Source: Heyndrickxia shackletonii (GTDB taxonomy: Bacteria > Bacillota > Bacilli > Bacillales > Bacillaceae_C). Taken from it: 53,306 nucleotides of DNA. Shown one piece after another: positions 45,776-53,306 of this stretch. The notes under the pieces are model-generated. The model had not been told where the DNA came from. It ran no database searches and saw only the letters and a list, made by a program, of their open reading frames with translations. The translations under genes and the position numbers were made by a program. The first letter of the stretch is position 1; each line of letters starts with the position of its first letter. The stretch is from the NCBI RefSeq assembly GCF_001420715.1, contig NZ_LJJC01000006.1, forward strand, positions 672,155 to 725,460, written 5' to 3'.

Positions 45776-47563
45776 TTGAATGATTTTAAACAATTTTTAC
45801 CTTATGTGAGAAGAGTGAGCAAATTGTATATGATCGGATTTATGGGGAGTTTATTTCGTTTCTTAATTCCGCTGTTTGTTCCTCTGATTTTAAAATATAT
45901 TTTTGATAGCTTGCTTCAAAATGAAGCATTGTCCAGCGTGGATAAGTTAGAAAAATTAGGTTTCATTGCTACCTCTATGCTTGCGGTTTTCTTATTTGTT
46001 CGTACACCAATGGAATATGTAAGACAGTTTTGCATTCATAAAGCGAATAACAATATTATTAAGAATCTTCGTAAGGACGCTTTTAAAAAAGTTCATGCGC
46101 TCGATGCTAAGTATTTTGCGGATAATAAAAGCGGGGAAATTGGCACACGTTTTTTTGATGATATTGAAAAGGTAAGAGGTTATTTAATGGCAGTTTTTGG
46201 GAACATTTGGATTGAAATGATCGTCCTGTTGTTTGTTGTGGTCGTGATGTTTACGATGAATATAAAGTTAGCATTGCTTTCAGTAGGACTTGTAAGTTTT
46301 CAGTTTATTCTCGCTCATATTCTATCTAAACGCTTTAAAATATCAACGCGAAATATGATGAAGTACCGATCTGTTATGAGTGGTTTTATTTTCGAAAAAA
46401 TTCAAGGGGCGTTTGTGTCGAAGCTATTTGCTTCTGAGAAACGCGACAAGGAAGAATTGGATCAGCATTTAACACATTTTGATCGACTGACAGATAAGCA
46501 TGCGAAGATAAATGCATTAATGCTTGCATTCGTTAACGTATTAAGTGATATGACTCCTTTTATAGTAGCGATTATTGCTAGCTTATTTGTTTTGAATGGA
46601 GATTTAACGGCCGGGAGTTTAATCGCATTTTTTGCATATGTGGATAAAATGAGGAGCCCAGTTGCGGCTTTGGTTAATGCTTATCCTGCTATCACCGAGG
46701 GAAAAGTTGCTTTACAACGGATTTTCGACTTTTTCAATACACCTTCCACGATTAAAGAAAAAGCAAATCCGCTTGAATTAAACAAATTCAATGATTCTAT
46801 AAAACTCAAGAATGTCTCTTTTGCCTACAATGGTAAGGAAAAAGTGATTAGGAATGTGTCGTTAACAATGGAAAAGGGAAAAACGTATGCATTCGTCGGG
46901 GAAAGCGGTGGAGGAAAGAGCACAATCTTACAGCTTTTGTTAAGAATGTATGATGTAACAAATGGGGAAGTATTAATTGATGGGAAAAATATCAAAGATT
47001 ATTCTCTTTCAAGTCTCCGAGAACATATGGGGATTGTAACACAGGAAAATTTCTTATACAGCACGTCCATTAGGGACAATATTAAGCTCGCAAAACTTGA
47101 TGCCAGTGAAGAAGAAATGATTGCTGCAGCAAAGAAGGCTTTTGCTCATGATTTTATCACTGCTTTGCCAAATGGATACGATACAGAAGTAGGAGAAAGA
47201 GGTATCAAGCTTTCAGGCGGTCAGAAGCAGCGTATTGCCTTAGCTCGTGTATTTTTAAAAAATCCGTCACTTATTATTTTAGATGAAGCTACTAGTGCAC
47301 TGGATAATGAAAGTGAAAAACTAGTGCAAGAATCCATTAATCGTTTTGATAATAATAAGACGGTTATTATGATTGCACATAGACTTTCAACCATTGTGAA
47401 TGCTGACACTATTTTTGTGATGAAGAATGGAGAAATTATAGAAAGCGGCAGCCACCAAAGCCTTCTAAAGAGACAAGGCTATTATAAGGAGCTTTACTCG
47501 AAGCAAAATACTCCTAAGAGTGATGAATTAAAGCTTGTTTCAGGAATGCAAAAGAGTTATTAA
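45776..47563 (+). CDS. ABC exporter half-transporter (MsbA/BmrA type)
   Basis: A 595-residue fused transmembrane-ATPase protein. Six helices fill residues 1-300. The ATPase domain has Walker A GESGGGKST, the Q-loop VTQEN, signature LSGGQKQR, Walker B SLIILDEATSALD and the H-loop IAHRLS. There is no N-terminal C39 peptidase, so it would not cleave a leader peptide. It would act as a homodimer exporting lipids, drugs or peptides. It starts with TTG at 45776 behind AAGGGGG, 13 bp after the MFS gene. Confidence 0.9.
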   Translation: MNDFKQFLPYVRRVSKLYMIGFMGSLFRFLIPLFVPLILKYIFDSLLQNEALSSVDKLEKLGFIATSMLAVFLFVRTPMEYVRQFCIHKANNNIIKNLRKDAFKKVHALDAKYFADNKSGEIGTRFFDDIEKVRGYLMAVFGNIWIEMIVLLFVVVVMFTMNIKLALLSVGLVSFQFILAHILSKRFKISTRNMMKYRSVMSGFIFEKIQGAFVSKLFASEKRDKEELDQHLTHFDRLTDKHAKINALMLAFVNVLSDMTPFIVAIIASLFVLNGDLTAGSLIAFFAYVDKMRSPVAALVNAYPAITEGKVALQRIFDFFNTPSTIKEKANPLELNKFNDSIKLKNVSFAYNGKEKVIRNVSLTMEKGKTYAFVGESGGGKSTILQLLLRMYDVTNGEVLIDGKNIKDYSLSSLREHMGIVTQENFLYSTSIRDNIKLAKLDASEEEMIAAAKKAFAHDFITALPNGYDTEVGERGIKLSGGQKQRIALARVFLKNPSLIILDEATSALDNESEKLVQESINRFDNNKTVIMIAHRLSTIVNADTIFVMKNGEIIESGSHQSLLKRQGYYKELYSKQNTPKSDELKLVSGMQKSY

Positions 47564-47713
47564 CTCTTTGTCAGTGATGTATTGCTTAAGAATTAGCAAA
47601 TAATATCAGCTTTTTTAAAAAACATACTTCACTAGTACAGAATTATACCGGTAATCCGCAAAGATTCTGTGTGTTTTTTACAACAAAAAATATACGAAGG
47701 TCCCACTTTTTAT

Positions 47714-47833
47714 ATGGAGTTAATATTACTTATCATTTATTTTGCATTAGTGGGTTATGCAGTAAAAAATTTGTCAGCATCTATAAGCGACAGAACCAAC
47801 AATAATGCTTCTGCGAATGCAAGGATAGAATGA
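47714..47833 (+). CDS. Possible 39-residue membrane peptide
   Basis: An ATG at 47714 opens MELILLIIYFALVGYAVKNL followed by SASISDRTNNNASANARIE and a TGA at 47831. One membrane helix is followed by a polar Asn/Ser-rich tail. The upstream GAAGG is 13 bases away, a weak ribosome binding site. It lies 150 bp after the ABC exporter gene and before the methyltransferase gene. Role unknown. Confidence 0.4.
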   Translation: MELILLIIYFALVGYAVKNLSASISDRTNNNASANARIE

Positions 47834-47884
47834 GAATTAAATAAACGATAGGGATTGGTATGTCTTTTCAGTAGGTTGGAAAAG

Positions 47885-47968
47885 ATGATGAGAAATCAAG
47901 TTTCCACATTCAGTGACATTGCAAAAAATATGTCTGATAGAAATGTTCTTAGAGGGGAAGAAGAATAA
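47885..47968 (+). CDS. 27-residue peptide ORF coupled to the methyltransferase gene
   Basis: An ATG at 47885 (or 47888), a few bases after GGTTGGAAAAG, opens MMRNQVSTFSDIAKNMSDRN followed by VLRGEEE and a TAA at 47966-47968. Its last A is the first base of the methyltransferase ATG (TAATG overlap), the usual sign of translational coupling. The peptide is polar, amphipathic and without a leader or Cys. It could be a leader peptide that sets the level of the next gene, or a signal or substrate peptide. I do not recognise it. Confidence 0.45.
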   Translation: MMRNQVSTFSDIAKNMSDRNVLRGEEE

Positions 47969-48903
47969 TGTTCACTTTAGATGACTTTAAAAAGACGGTC
48001 GAACAACAGTTGATTCATAATCATGATAAGAGTCTATTTTATGAATTGGCAAATGGGAAAATGGTCATAAATCCTTCTAGGGAAACTATTCAACTAATTG
48101 TCCAAAAAGCGCAGGAGATTTCAAAATTTATTGAAGATACAAAAGTGGTGGGGACTTATCAACAATTACTACAGTTTATTGCCGATCAATCCATGAATTT
48201 ATTTGTTGAAGTTAATCAATACTTAGATTTTAATAGTGAGAATTATGATAGACTCCAAAATATCTATAAGGATTTATTTGAATCCATTTGTGTGCTTGGG
48301 GATCAAAAAGAAATAACTCAGATAGAACTTGATCATTTGTTCTCTAATCACTATAAAAAACTACAGGCATTTTTATTAGAATCAAATGGTGCCGAAATAT
48401 TAAAAAAGTACAAAGAATCACCAGTGTTGTTCAAGGTAGAGTGTGCCGAATATACTCCTGAGTTTCAATTGAAATTATTAAAAATCAATCTTGATACCAT
48501 TAAACAACCTGTTTTAGATATTGGGTGCGGTCCACAAGCTCATTTAGTTCATTTCTTAAGAAAGAATGGAATCCAAGCTTTTGGGATGGATAGAAATGTA
48601 AACCCATGTGATCATTTATTAAAAATGAATTGGCTTGAGTGTGCCTTTAAATCCAACAATTGGGGAACGGTTATATCCCATATGGCTTTTTCGAATCATT
48701 TTACTCATCATCATTTAAAGGTGGATGGTAATTTCGAAAGTTATGCACATAAGTATATGGAAATATTACATTCATTAAAGCTTGGAGGAAGCTTTATTTA
48801 TGCACCTGGTCTTCCTTTTATCGAAGAATTGCTAATAGAATCAAACAAATCATTTGCCGTTGATGCAAATGATTATTCAACTAATGTAATACGACTTTCA
48901 TAA
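47968..48903 (+). CDS. Class I SAM-dependent methyltransferase with helical N-terminal domain
   Basis: A 311-residue protein. Residues 1-160 are helical and unrecognised. Residues 175-290 form a Rossmann methyltransferase: motif I is PVLDIGCGPQAHLVHFLRKN, the acidic end of strand 2 is FGMDRN, and motif IV-like WGTVISHMAF and a post-motif SLKLGGSFIYAPG follow. The substrate is unknown. Position after two exporter genes suggests self-protection by target methylation or tailoring of an exported product. Start overlaps the upstream 27-codon ORF (TAATG), behind GAGGGGAAGAAG. Confidence 0.75.
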   Translation: MFTLDDFKKTVEQQLIHNHDKSLFYELANGKMVINPSRETIQLIVQKAQEISKFIEDTKVVGTYQQLLQFIADQSMNLFVEVNQYLDFNSENYDRLQNIYKDLFESICVLGDQKEITQIELDHLFSNHYKKLQAFLLESNGAEILKKYKESPVLFKVECAEYTPEFQLKLLKINLDTIKQPVLDIGCGPQAHLVHFLRKNGIQAFGMDRNVNPCDHLLKMNWLECAFKSNNWGTVISHMAFSNHFTHHHLKVDGNFESYAHKYMEILHSLKLGGSFIYAPGLPFIEELLIESNKSFAVDANDYSTNVIRLS

Positions 48904-49011
48904 GAAAGATCGTTATTGTTATCTTTATCGGAATATTATTTATTAATTCAGGAAGAAAACAATTGATGAAGCCTAAAGCACAAATTCAAAATGTATAAAG
49001 ATTATTGTACA

Positions 49012-49048
49012 AATACCTTAACACACTGTGTTAGGGTATTTCTTTTTA
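49012..49048 (+). terminator. Terminator after the methyltransferase gene
   Basis: AATACCTTAACAC pairs with GTGTTAGGGTATT (one G-U pair), followed by TCTTTTT. Confidence 0.85.
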
Positions 49049-49078
49049 AGAAGATAACATCGATCTATTCTATAAAAT

Positions 49079-49155
49079 CATGCGGAGATACCACAAATTC
49101 TTGCGGGATTACTCAAAATGTGTGCGGTTTTTAAGAAATTGAAAAATCATACAAT
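49079..49155 (+). promoter_or_regulatory. Promoter of the YknXYZ-like operon with three 21-bp-spaced TGCGG sites
   Basis: CATGCGG (49079), CTTGCGG (49100) and TGTGCGG (49121) are each 21 bp apart. The -10 box TACAAT (49150-49155) starts 29 bp after the last site. No -35 box is visible. The sequence around the -10 (TACAATGAAAC) is also like that at 44486 (TACAATGAGAC). Confidence 0.75.
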
Positions 49156-49252
49156 GAAACCATCTAGTAATTATCTGACATGTAGAAAGTTTTCAGCTTC
49201 TAAAAGATTGATAGAAAAAGATGAGGTTACATCAAACAATGGAGGGAAGAAA

Positions 49253-50119
49253 ATGAATACAAAGCAAAAGAAGAAAAGTAAAAAGAAGATAGTGATCTGG
49301 AGCCTTGTAGGGATTATCATCGTTACCATAGTTTCAGTGGTGTTGTTTCAACCTAAAGGTTCTGGCGATTTTGAAGAGGAAAAAGCACAAACTGGCAACA
49401 TAACTACGTACTACAGCTTTTCAGGTGCAGTAGAAGCAAAAAACAGGAAGACTATTATTAGTGAAGCTCCAATGCAGATAAAAGAAATGAAAGTGAGGCC
49501 TGGAGATAAAGTCAAGAGCGGCGAAGTTGTGATGGTGACGAACCAGGGGGAGAAAATTAAGGCTCCATTCAAAGGGGAAATCTCCAAAATCTATGTAGAA
49601 GAAAACGCAGAAATCATGTCAGGAGCACAGCTTGTCGATATAGTAGATTATTCTGCCTTACAAACAAATGTAAAGGTTGACGAGTACGACCTGAAATATT
49701 TAAAAGTTGGCGAAAAGGTGAAGGTAACGATTAATGCGCTTGAAAAGGAAATACAAGGAACGGTTTCAGCCATATCTAAGGAAGCAACAAATGAAAACGG
49801 TGTATCTTATTTTACTGCAACGGTTGACCTTAATAAAGATCAAGCGATGAGAGTTGGTATGAGTACGGAGGCAAAAATATTGAAGCAAAACGCTAATGGT
49901 GTAACTACCCTTTCGATGAAAGCAATCAAATTTGATAGTCAAAATAAACCGTATGTTTTAATTCCCTCAGAAAAAGGAATGACAACCAAAAAATATATTC
50001 AGACGGGTATCAACGATGGGACCATAGTGGAGATAAAAAGCGGAGTGGAGGCTGGTGATGTGGTGATGATCTCCAGTAAAGATAATTCTCCTTCAATGAT
50101 GATGCATGGAGGTAACTAA
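49253..50119 (+). CDS. yknX: Membrane-fusion/adaptor protein, YknX/MacA-like
   Basis: A 288-residue HlyD/MacA-type adaptor. An N-terminal membrane helix follows a Lys-rich head (KQKKKSKKKIVIWSLVGIII). The lipoyl/barrel-sandwich part includes MKVRPGDKVKSGEVVM and APFKGEISKIYVEENAEI, and the beta-barrel part DLNKDQAMRVGMSTEAKI. It stays on the outer face and assists the ATPase-permease pair downstream. I choose the ATG at 49253 behind GGAGGGAAG; the ORF from 49118 would run through the promoter repeat. The next gene starts 3 bp after its stop. Gene symbol by similarity in order and domains to yknXYZ. Confidence 0.8.
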   Translation: MNTKQKKKSKKKIVIWSLVGIIIVTIVSVVLFQPKGSGDFEEEKAQTGNITTYYSFSGAVEAKNRKTIISEAPMQIKEMKVRPGDKVKSGEVVMVTNQGEKIKAPFKGEISKIYVEENAEIMSGAQLVDIVDYSALQTNVKVDEYDLKYLKVGEKVKVTINALEKEIQGTVSAISKEATNENGVSYFTATVDLNKDQAMRVGMSTEAKILKQNANGVTTLSMKAIKFDSQNKPYVLIPSEKGMTTKKYIQTGINDGTIVEIKSGVEAGDVVMISSKDNSPSMMMHGGN

Positions 50120-50121
50120 TA

Positions 50122-50811
50122 ATGAGAGAACAAATTCTCAATATGAATCAAATCAAGAAAACTTACCATATGGGCGATGAGGAACAAGTGGTTTTAAATA
50201 ATATCAATATTACAGTAAATAGAGGAGATTTTGTTGCTATCTTGGGGCCATCAGGATCAGGAAAATCAACACTCATGAATATAATTGGCTGCCTTGATTC
50301 ACCAACAAGCGGTGACTATTTCTTATCTAATCAAAAGGTTGATGAGCTTGATGAAGCCGACCTTGCTGCGATTCGTAACAAGGAGGTTGGTTTTGTGTTT
50401 CAGCAATTCCAACTTCTTCCCAGGCTCAGTGCAGTGCAGAACGTAGAGCTTCCACTTGTATATGCGGGTGTCACTGAAAAGGTACGCAAACAAAGGGCTG
50501 CCGACATGCTCGTTCGAGTTGGTCTTGAAGAAAAATTACACAATCGGCCTAATCAGCTTTCGGGAGGTCAGCAGCAAAGAGTGGCGATCGCCAGAGCGAT
50601 GGTGACAGAGCCAACCATTCTACTAGCTGATGAACCAACTGGAGCATTGGATCAAAAAACAGGTTTTCAAATAATGGAGCTCTTTCATGAGATTCACCAA
50701 GAAGGAAAGACCATTATTATGATTACTCATGATATTGAAATAGCTAATCATGCGAGCAGAATTGTAAATATTTTAGACGGAAACCTTAGAGAGGAGTTCG
50801 CACATGTTTAA
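50122..50811 (+). CDS. yknY: ABC ATPase, YknY/MacB/LolD-like
   Basis: A 229-residue ATPase: Walker A GPSGSGKST, Q-loop VFQQFQLLPRLSA, signature LSGGQQQRVAIARAM, Walker B LLADEPTGALD, H-loop MITHD. The combination LADEPTGALD with QQFQLLPRL is typical of the MacB/LolD subfamily, which drives mechanotransmission rather than classical transport. It lies between adaptor and permease genes with 2-bp and 8-bp junctions, so all three are one operon. B. subtilis YknXYZ protects against the SDP cannibalism toxin; the same role here is only inferred. Confidence 0.9.
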   Translation: MREQILNMNQIKKTYHMGDEEQVVLNNINITVNRGDFVAILGPSGSGKSTLMNIIGCLDSPTSGDYFLSNQKVDELDEADLAAIRNKEVGFVFQQFQLLPRLSAVQNVELPLVYAGVTEKVRKQRAADMLVRVGLEEKLHNRPNQLSGGQQQRVAIARAMVTEPTILLADEPTGALDQKTGFQIMELFHEIHQEGKTIIMITHDIEIANHASRIVNILDGNLREEFAHV

Positions 50812-51976
50812 GGAAAATATCAAGATGGCATGGATGAATCTGATCCATAATAAAATGCGTTCCTTTTTAACGATGCTGGGGATTGTTATAGGTGTGGCTT
50901 CGATTATAGCTTTAATTACTATCGTTGAAGGCGCAATGAACGGAATGACGAGTGAATTCTCCTCGTTTGGGACGGATAAAATAACCATTCAGGCAATGGG
51001 GACACCACTCAAGAAGGGGCTAGTGGACAGTGACATACAAAGCCTTACAAAAATTGATCAAGTAGCAGGAGTATCTCCAACCCTTTCTGGAAAAACAACA
51101 GTCGTTTATAACGGGAAGGAGAAAAAGGATGTTACGGTACAAGGTAAAAATGATGTGTATTTTTCAAAGACAAAGGATTTAATAGAAACCGGCAGAGGTC
51201 TTAATATTCTTGACATCCAAAATAAGAATCAAGTTTGTCTCATTGGTTCTAATATTGCAGACGATTTGTTTTGGGAAGAAGATCCGATTAATAAAAAGCT
51301 TCTTATAGCTGGTGTGACATATACCGTGGTAGGGACATTACAGAAGTCGAATAGTTTTTCAGATTCCTCAAATAATGATGCGGTCATTATTCCTTATACC
51401 ACCTCAATGGGGTTACTTGGCACTGGATATATGTCAAATGTAGATGTGTATATGAGCAATGCCAATGAATCCGAAAAAATAACGGAGGATATCGAATCGA
51501 TCCTAAACCAGGCGTTCAATTATAAAGATAACAGTTTCACGGTCATGAATATGCAAGATATGATTTCATCGTTTAAAAAGATTACAACGATGTTATCCCT
51601 TATGCTAGGAGGGATTGCATCAATATCATTGGTTGTTGGTGGAATTGGAATTATGAATATGATGCTTGTTTCCGTAACGGAAAGAACGACAGAAATAGGT
51701 TTAAGAAAGGCTCTTGGGGCAGAGCCTAAACAAATACAACAGCAATTTCTCCTCGAGGCAGTTTTCCTTTCCCTTTTTGGAGGTACTATCGGCTTATTGC
51801 TAGGAGCATTAATCGCATTTGGTGTTTGCACGTTAATAGGTGCCAGTTTTGCACTTTCAGCGACAACTATATTATTAGCCTTTGGGTTTTCAGCAGCAAT
51901 TGGTATTATTTTTGGAATTGCACCAGCAAGAAAAGCTTCAAAACTTAACCCGATTGACGCTTTGCGTAGTATTTAA
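50804..51976 (+). CDS. yknZ: ABC permease, YknZ/MacB-type (FtsX fold)
   Basis: A 390-residue permease with the type VII (MacB/FtsX) topology: one N-terminal helix (NKMRSFLTMLGIVIGVASII), a large extracellular domain (about 45-260) and three C-terminal helices (GGIASISLVVGGIGIMNMML through ATTILLAFGFSAAIGIIFG). The conserved TERTTEIGLRKALGA coupling segment is present, as is the C-terminal PARKASKLNPIDALRSI. The start overlaps the ATPase stop by 8 bp. Likely partner of the preceding adaptor and ATPase. Confidence 0.9.
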   Translation: MFKENIKMAWMNLIHNKMRSFLTMLGIVIGVASIIALITIVEGAMNGMTSEFSSFGTDKITIQAMGTPLKKGLVDSDIQSLTKIDQVAGVSPTLSGKTTVVYNGKEKKDVTVQGKNDVYFSKTKDLIETGRGLNILDIQNKNQVCLIGSNIADDLFWEEDPINKKLLIAGVTYTVVGTLQKSNSFSDSSNNDAVIIPYTTSMGLLGTGYMSNVDVYMSNANESEKITEDIESILNQAFNYKDNSFTVMNMQDMISSFKKITTMLSLMLGGIASISLVVGGIGIMNMMLVSVTERTTEIGLRKALGAEPKQIQQQFLLEAVFLSLFGGTIGLLLGALIAFGVCTLIGASFALSATTILLAFGFSAAIGIIFGIAPARKASKLNPIDALRSI

Positions 51977-52428
51977 AGGATAAACTATTTTTTTGCATCC
52001 ATTTAAGACGAGAAAAAGTGCTTGCATCCCGTAGAAATTTGACCAAAGACAATTCATCTGCGGGACTAAAAACAAAGCAATATAGCATTAGGAAAGATTG
52101 TAAGTCATGGTACCTTAATGATTTTATAGGAAAGCGGATAATAGGGGCTTCACGGGAGAAAAATATAGAAACCCGCAAAATGGAAAAGTGTATACCTTTG
52201 AAAAATGATCATTAGAAGCAAATAATCGAATGGTAAACACATCTGAATGCAAATAACAGAAATATTTTTTGAAGAGTATGGTGAGAGGTTCTAATGGGGC
52301 AGTTTAAAAATAAACATAATTTGTATTGGACTTATCAAAGATGCATTGGAGAAAATTCAGTAACAATGTCTTTTTTTTACATTTACCTTAAGAATAAAAA
52401 CGATAATAGAGGAAAGGGGGATATGTGT
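51977..52428. other. 450-bp stretch without a clear gene
   Basis: A 65-codon GTG frame (52018-52215) has no ribosome binding site and a composition unlike real proteins. I see no terminator with a U tail directly after the permease gene and no other structure. Confidence 0.4.
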
Positions 52429-52731
52429 ATGGTTGAAAGAGGTAAGACAAATAGCAAATCAGTAATTTCCTTAACGCTTGGAATTCTCTCCATTGTAATA
52501 CCTTTTATTGGAGTAATACTTGGTATTATCGGAATAGTATTTTCAAGAATAGGAATAAAAGAAATTAAGGAGACGAATGAAAATGGAAGGGGACTTGCAA
52601 CGTCCGGGTTTATTTGTAGCATTATTGGGATCGTCATTCATCTTCTTTGGATTTTATTTGCTATTCTTTCTATCTATATGTTTACCAACGTAGAGTACGA
52701 ATTACAATTTATTTCAGTTTCATTTAACTAA
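52429..52731 (+). CDS. DUF4190-like small membrane protein
   Basis: A 100-residue protein with two to three membrane helices. SLTLGILSIVIPFIGVILGI and SGFICSIIGIVIHLLWILFA flank the loop FSRIGIKEIKETNENGRGLA. This loop, with its N-G-R/K-G-L/M-A-x-x-G pattern, is the signature of DUF4190 (TM2-neighbour) proteins. The ATG at 52429 has GGAAAGGGGG nine bases upstream. The longer frame from 52294 includes untypical residues and no ribosome binding site. Function unknown. Confidence 0.75.
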   Translation: MVERGKTNSKSVISLTLGILSIVIPFIGVILGIIGIVFSRIGIKEIKETNENGRGLATSGFICSIIGIVIHLLWILFAILSIYMFTNVEYELQFISVSFN

Positions 52732-52941
52732 TGGTATCTTACGAAAATAAGTATTATGTACCATATTGAATAAAAATAGCACGATTATACTTAAGGAAGT
52801 ATTAGGATAATCATTTTTTCTATTAAAGGATATTGAAAGGATATAATGATGCAGCATAACTTTTGTATCCTATTTAAGTGTATTGTTATTTGAGAAATAA
52901 GTTATGAGCAAAAGTTTAATTATATTTAATGAAAAAATCTA

Positions 52942-53169
52942 TTGACCTTATTAAAGAATAATAGTAATATAATAAATGTCGTTAAGAGTTACCAACATAT
53001 TAAACTTCTAATCATTAAAAAGTTGTTGACAAAATAGTTTGATGTCAGTATAATTAGTTACTGTCGCTGATAAGAAAAATTATTTCAAAAAAGTAATTGA
53101 CGACAGAAGAAAAAAATGATAGGATATAATCCTGTCACAAAAAATAGTTCTTTGAAAACTAAACAAAAC
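52942..53169 (+). promoter_or_regulatory. Tandem rRNA promoters and leader boxA
   Basis: P1 is TTGACC (52942-52947), 17 bp, TAATAT (52965-52970). P2 is a perfect TTGACA (53026-53031), 17 bp, TATAAT (53049-53054). A third TATAAT is at 53125-53130 with only GACAGA at -35 distance. The leader segment AGTTCTTTGAAAACTAAAC (from 53146) is the standard rrn antitermination leader motif of Bacillus. Confidence 0.8.
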
Positions 53170-53229
53170 AGAAACGTCAACGTTAATTATAGTCTTTTAT
53201 TTAAGACATTTTATGAGCAATCAAACATC

Positions 53230-53306
53230 TTTTTGGAGAGTTTGATCCTGGCTCAGGACGAACGCTGGCGGCGTGCCTAATACATGCAAGTCGAGCGGAC
53301 TTTTAA
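53230..53306 (+). rRNA. rrs: 16S rRNA, 5' end only
   Basis: GGAGAGTTTGATCCTGGCTC and the following GACGAACGCTGGCGGCGTG, then AATACATGCAAGTCGAGCGG, are the universal start of bacterial 16S rRNA, in the form found in Bacillaceae. The exact 5' nucleotide is uncertain by one or two positions. The gene runs off the window in variable region 1. Confidence 0.95.

Noticed and set aside
44415-49141. 21-bp repeats as CRISPR or plasmid iterons
   Set aside because: No spacers, only three copies per locus, no replication gene; the fixed distance to -10 boxes supports a promoter role.
52018-52215. 65-codon ORF after the permease gene
   Set aside because: GTG start without a ribosome binding site and unlike any protein composition.
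53097-53130. Third full rRNA promoter TTGACG...TATAAT
   Set aside because: The spacer would be 22 bp; only a weak -35 candidate fits at 17 bp.

Overview
The window looks like chromosomal DNA of a low-GC, spore-former-type member of the Bacillaceae. It has strong AGGAGG-type ribosome binding sites, many TTG/GTG starts and U-tailed hairpin terminators. Several genes are typical of Bacillus (pbuE under a purine riboswitch, Bmr/BmrR-like pair, YknXYZ-like exporter, DUF3231 and DUF1871 proteins). The last 77 bases are the start of a Bacillus-type 16S rRNA gene. I cannot assign a genus.

Left part (1-8.3 kb): the 3' end of an IS256-family transposase, a 118-bp MITE-like palindrome, a 52-bp minisatellite, two GNAT acetyltransferases, a small membrane protein, an alpha/beta hydrolase, decayed gene remnants and a GlmS paralogue whose catalytic cysteine is replaced by serine. 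From 8.3 to 20.7 kb the region is accessory-like: a large secreted multidomain serine hydrolase, two MazG-like proteins, several pseudogenes (M50 peptidase, LOG family, aminoglycoside phosphotransferase-like), and two GC-rich genes that look imported (a RibD/DHFR-like reductase and an MFS transporter).

Middle part (20.7-41.2 kb): a purine riboswitch of the guanine type (C at position 74) in front of pbuE; a frameshifted FAD monooxygenase; a Bmr-like drug pump with its MerR activator; sufS with a divergent LysR regulator; two DUF3231 paralogues; AraC, DJ-1/PfpI, GrpB and arylamine N-acetyltransferase genes; and an acetoacetate decarboxylase/ketopantoate-reductase-like pair with a divergent LysR gene.

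Right part (41.3-52.0 kb) is the most interesting. A soluble three-PAS histidine kinase and a ComA-like response regulator are followed by an MFS pump, an ABC exporter, two tiny ORFs and a methyltransferase, then a YknXYZ/MacAB-like exporter. The three likely promoters of this block each carry TGCGG-type direct repeats at exactly 21-bp spacing, and in all three the last repeat starts exactly 29 bp before a TATAAT/TACAAT -10 box. The core resembles the ComA half-site TTGCGG. I infer one self-regulated export regulon driven by the ComA-like protein. The window ends with tandem rRNA promoters and the 16S start.

Many disrupted genes carry apparent single-base deletions, several next to short homopolymers, so part of the pseudogene load could be sequencing error and should be checked against reads.
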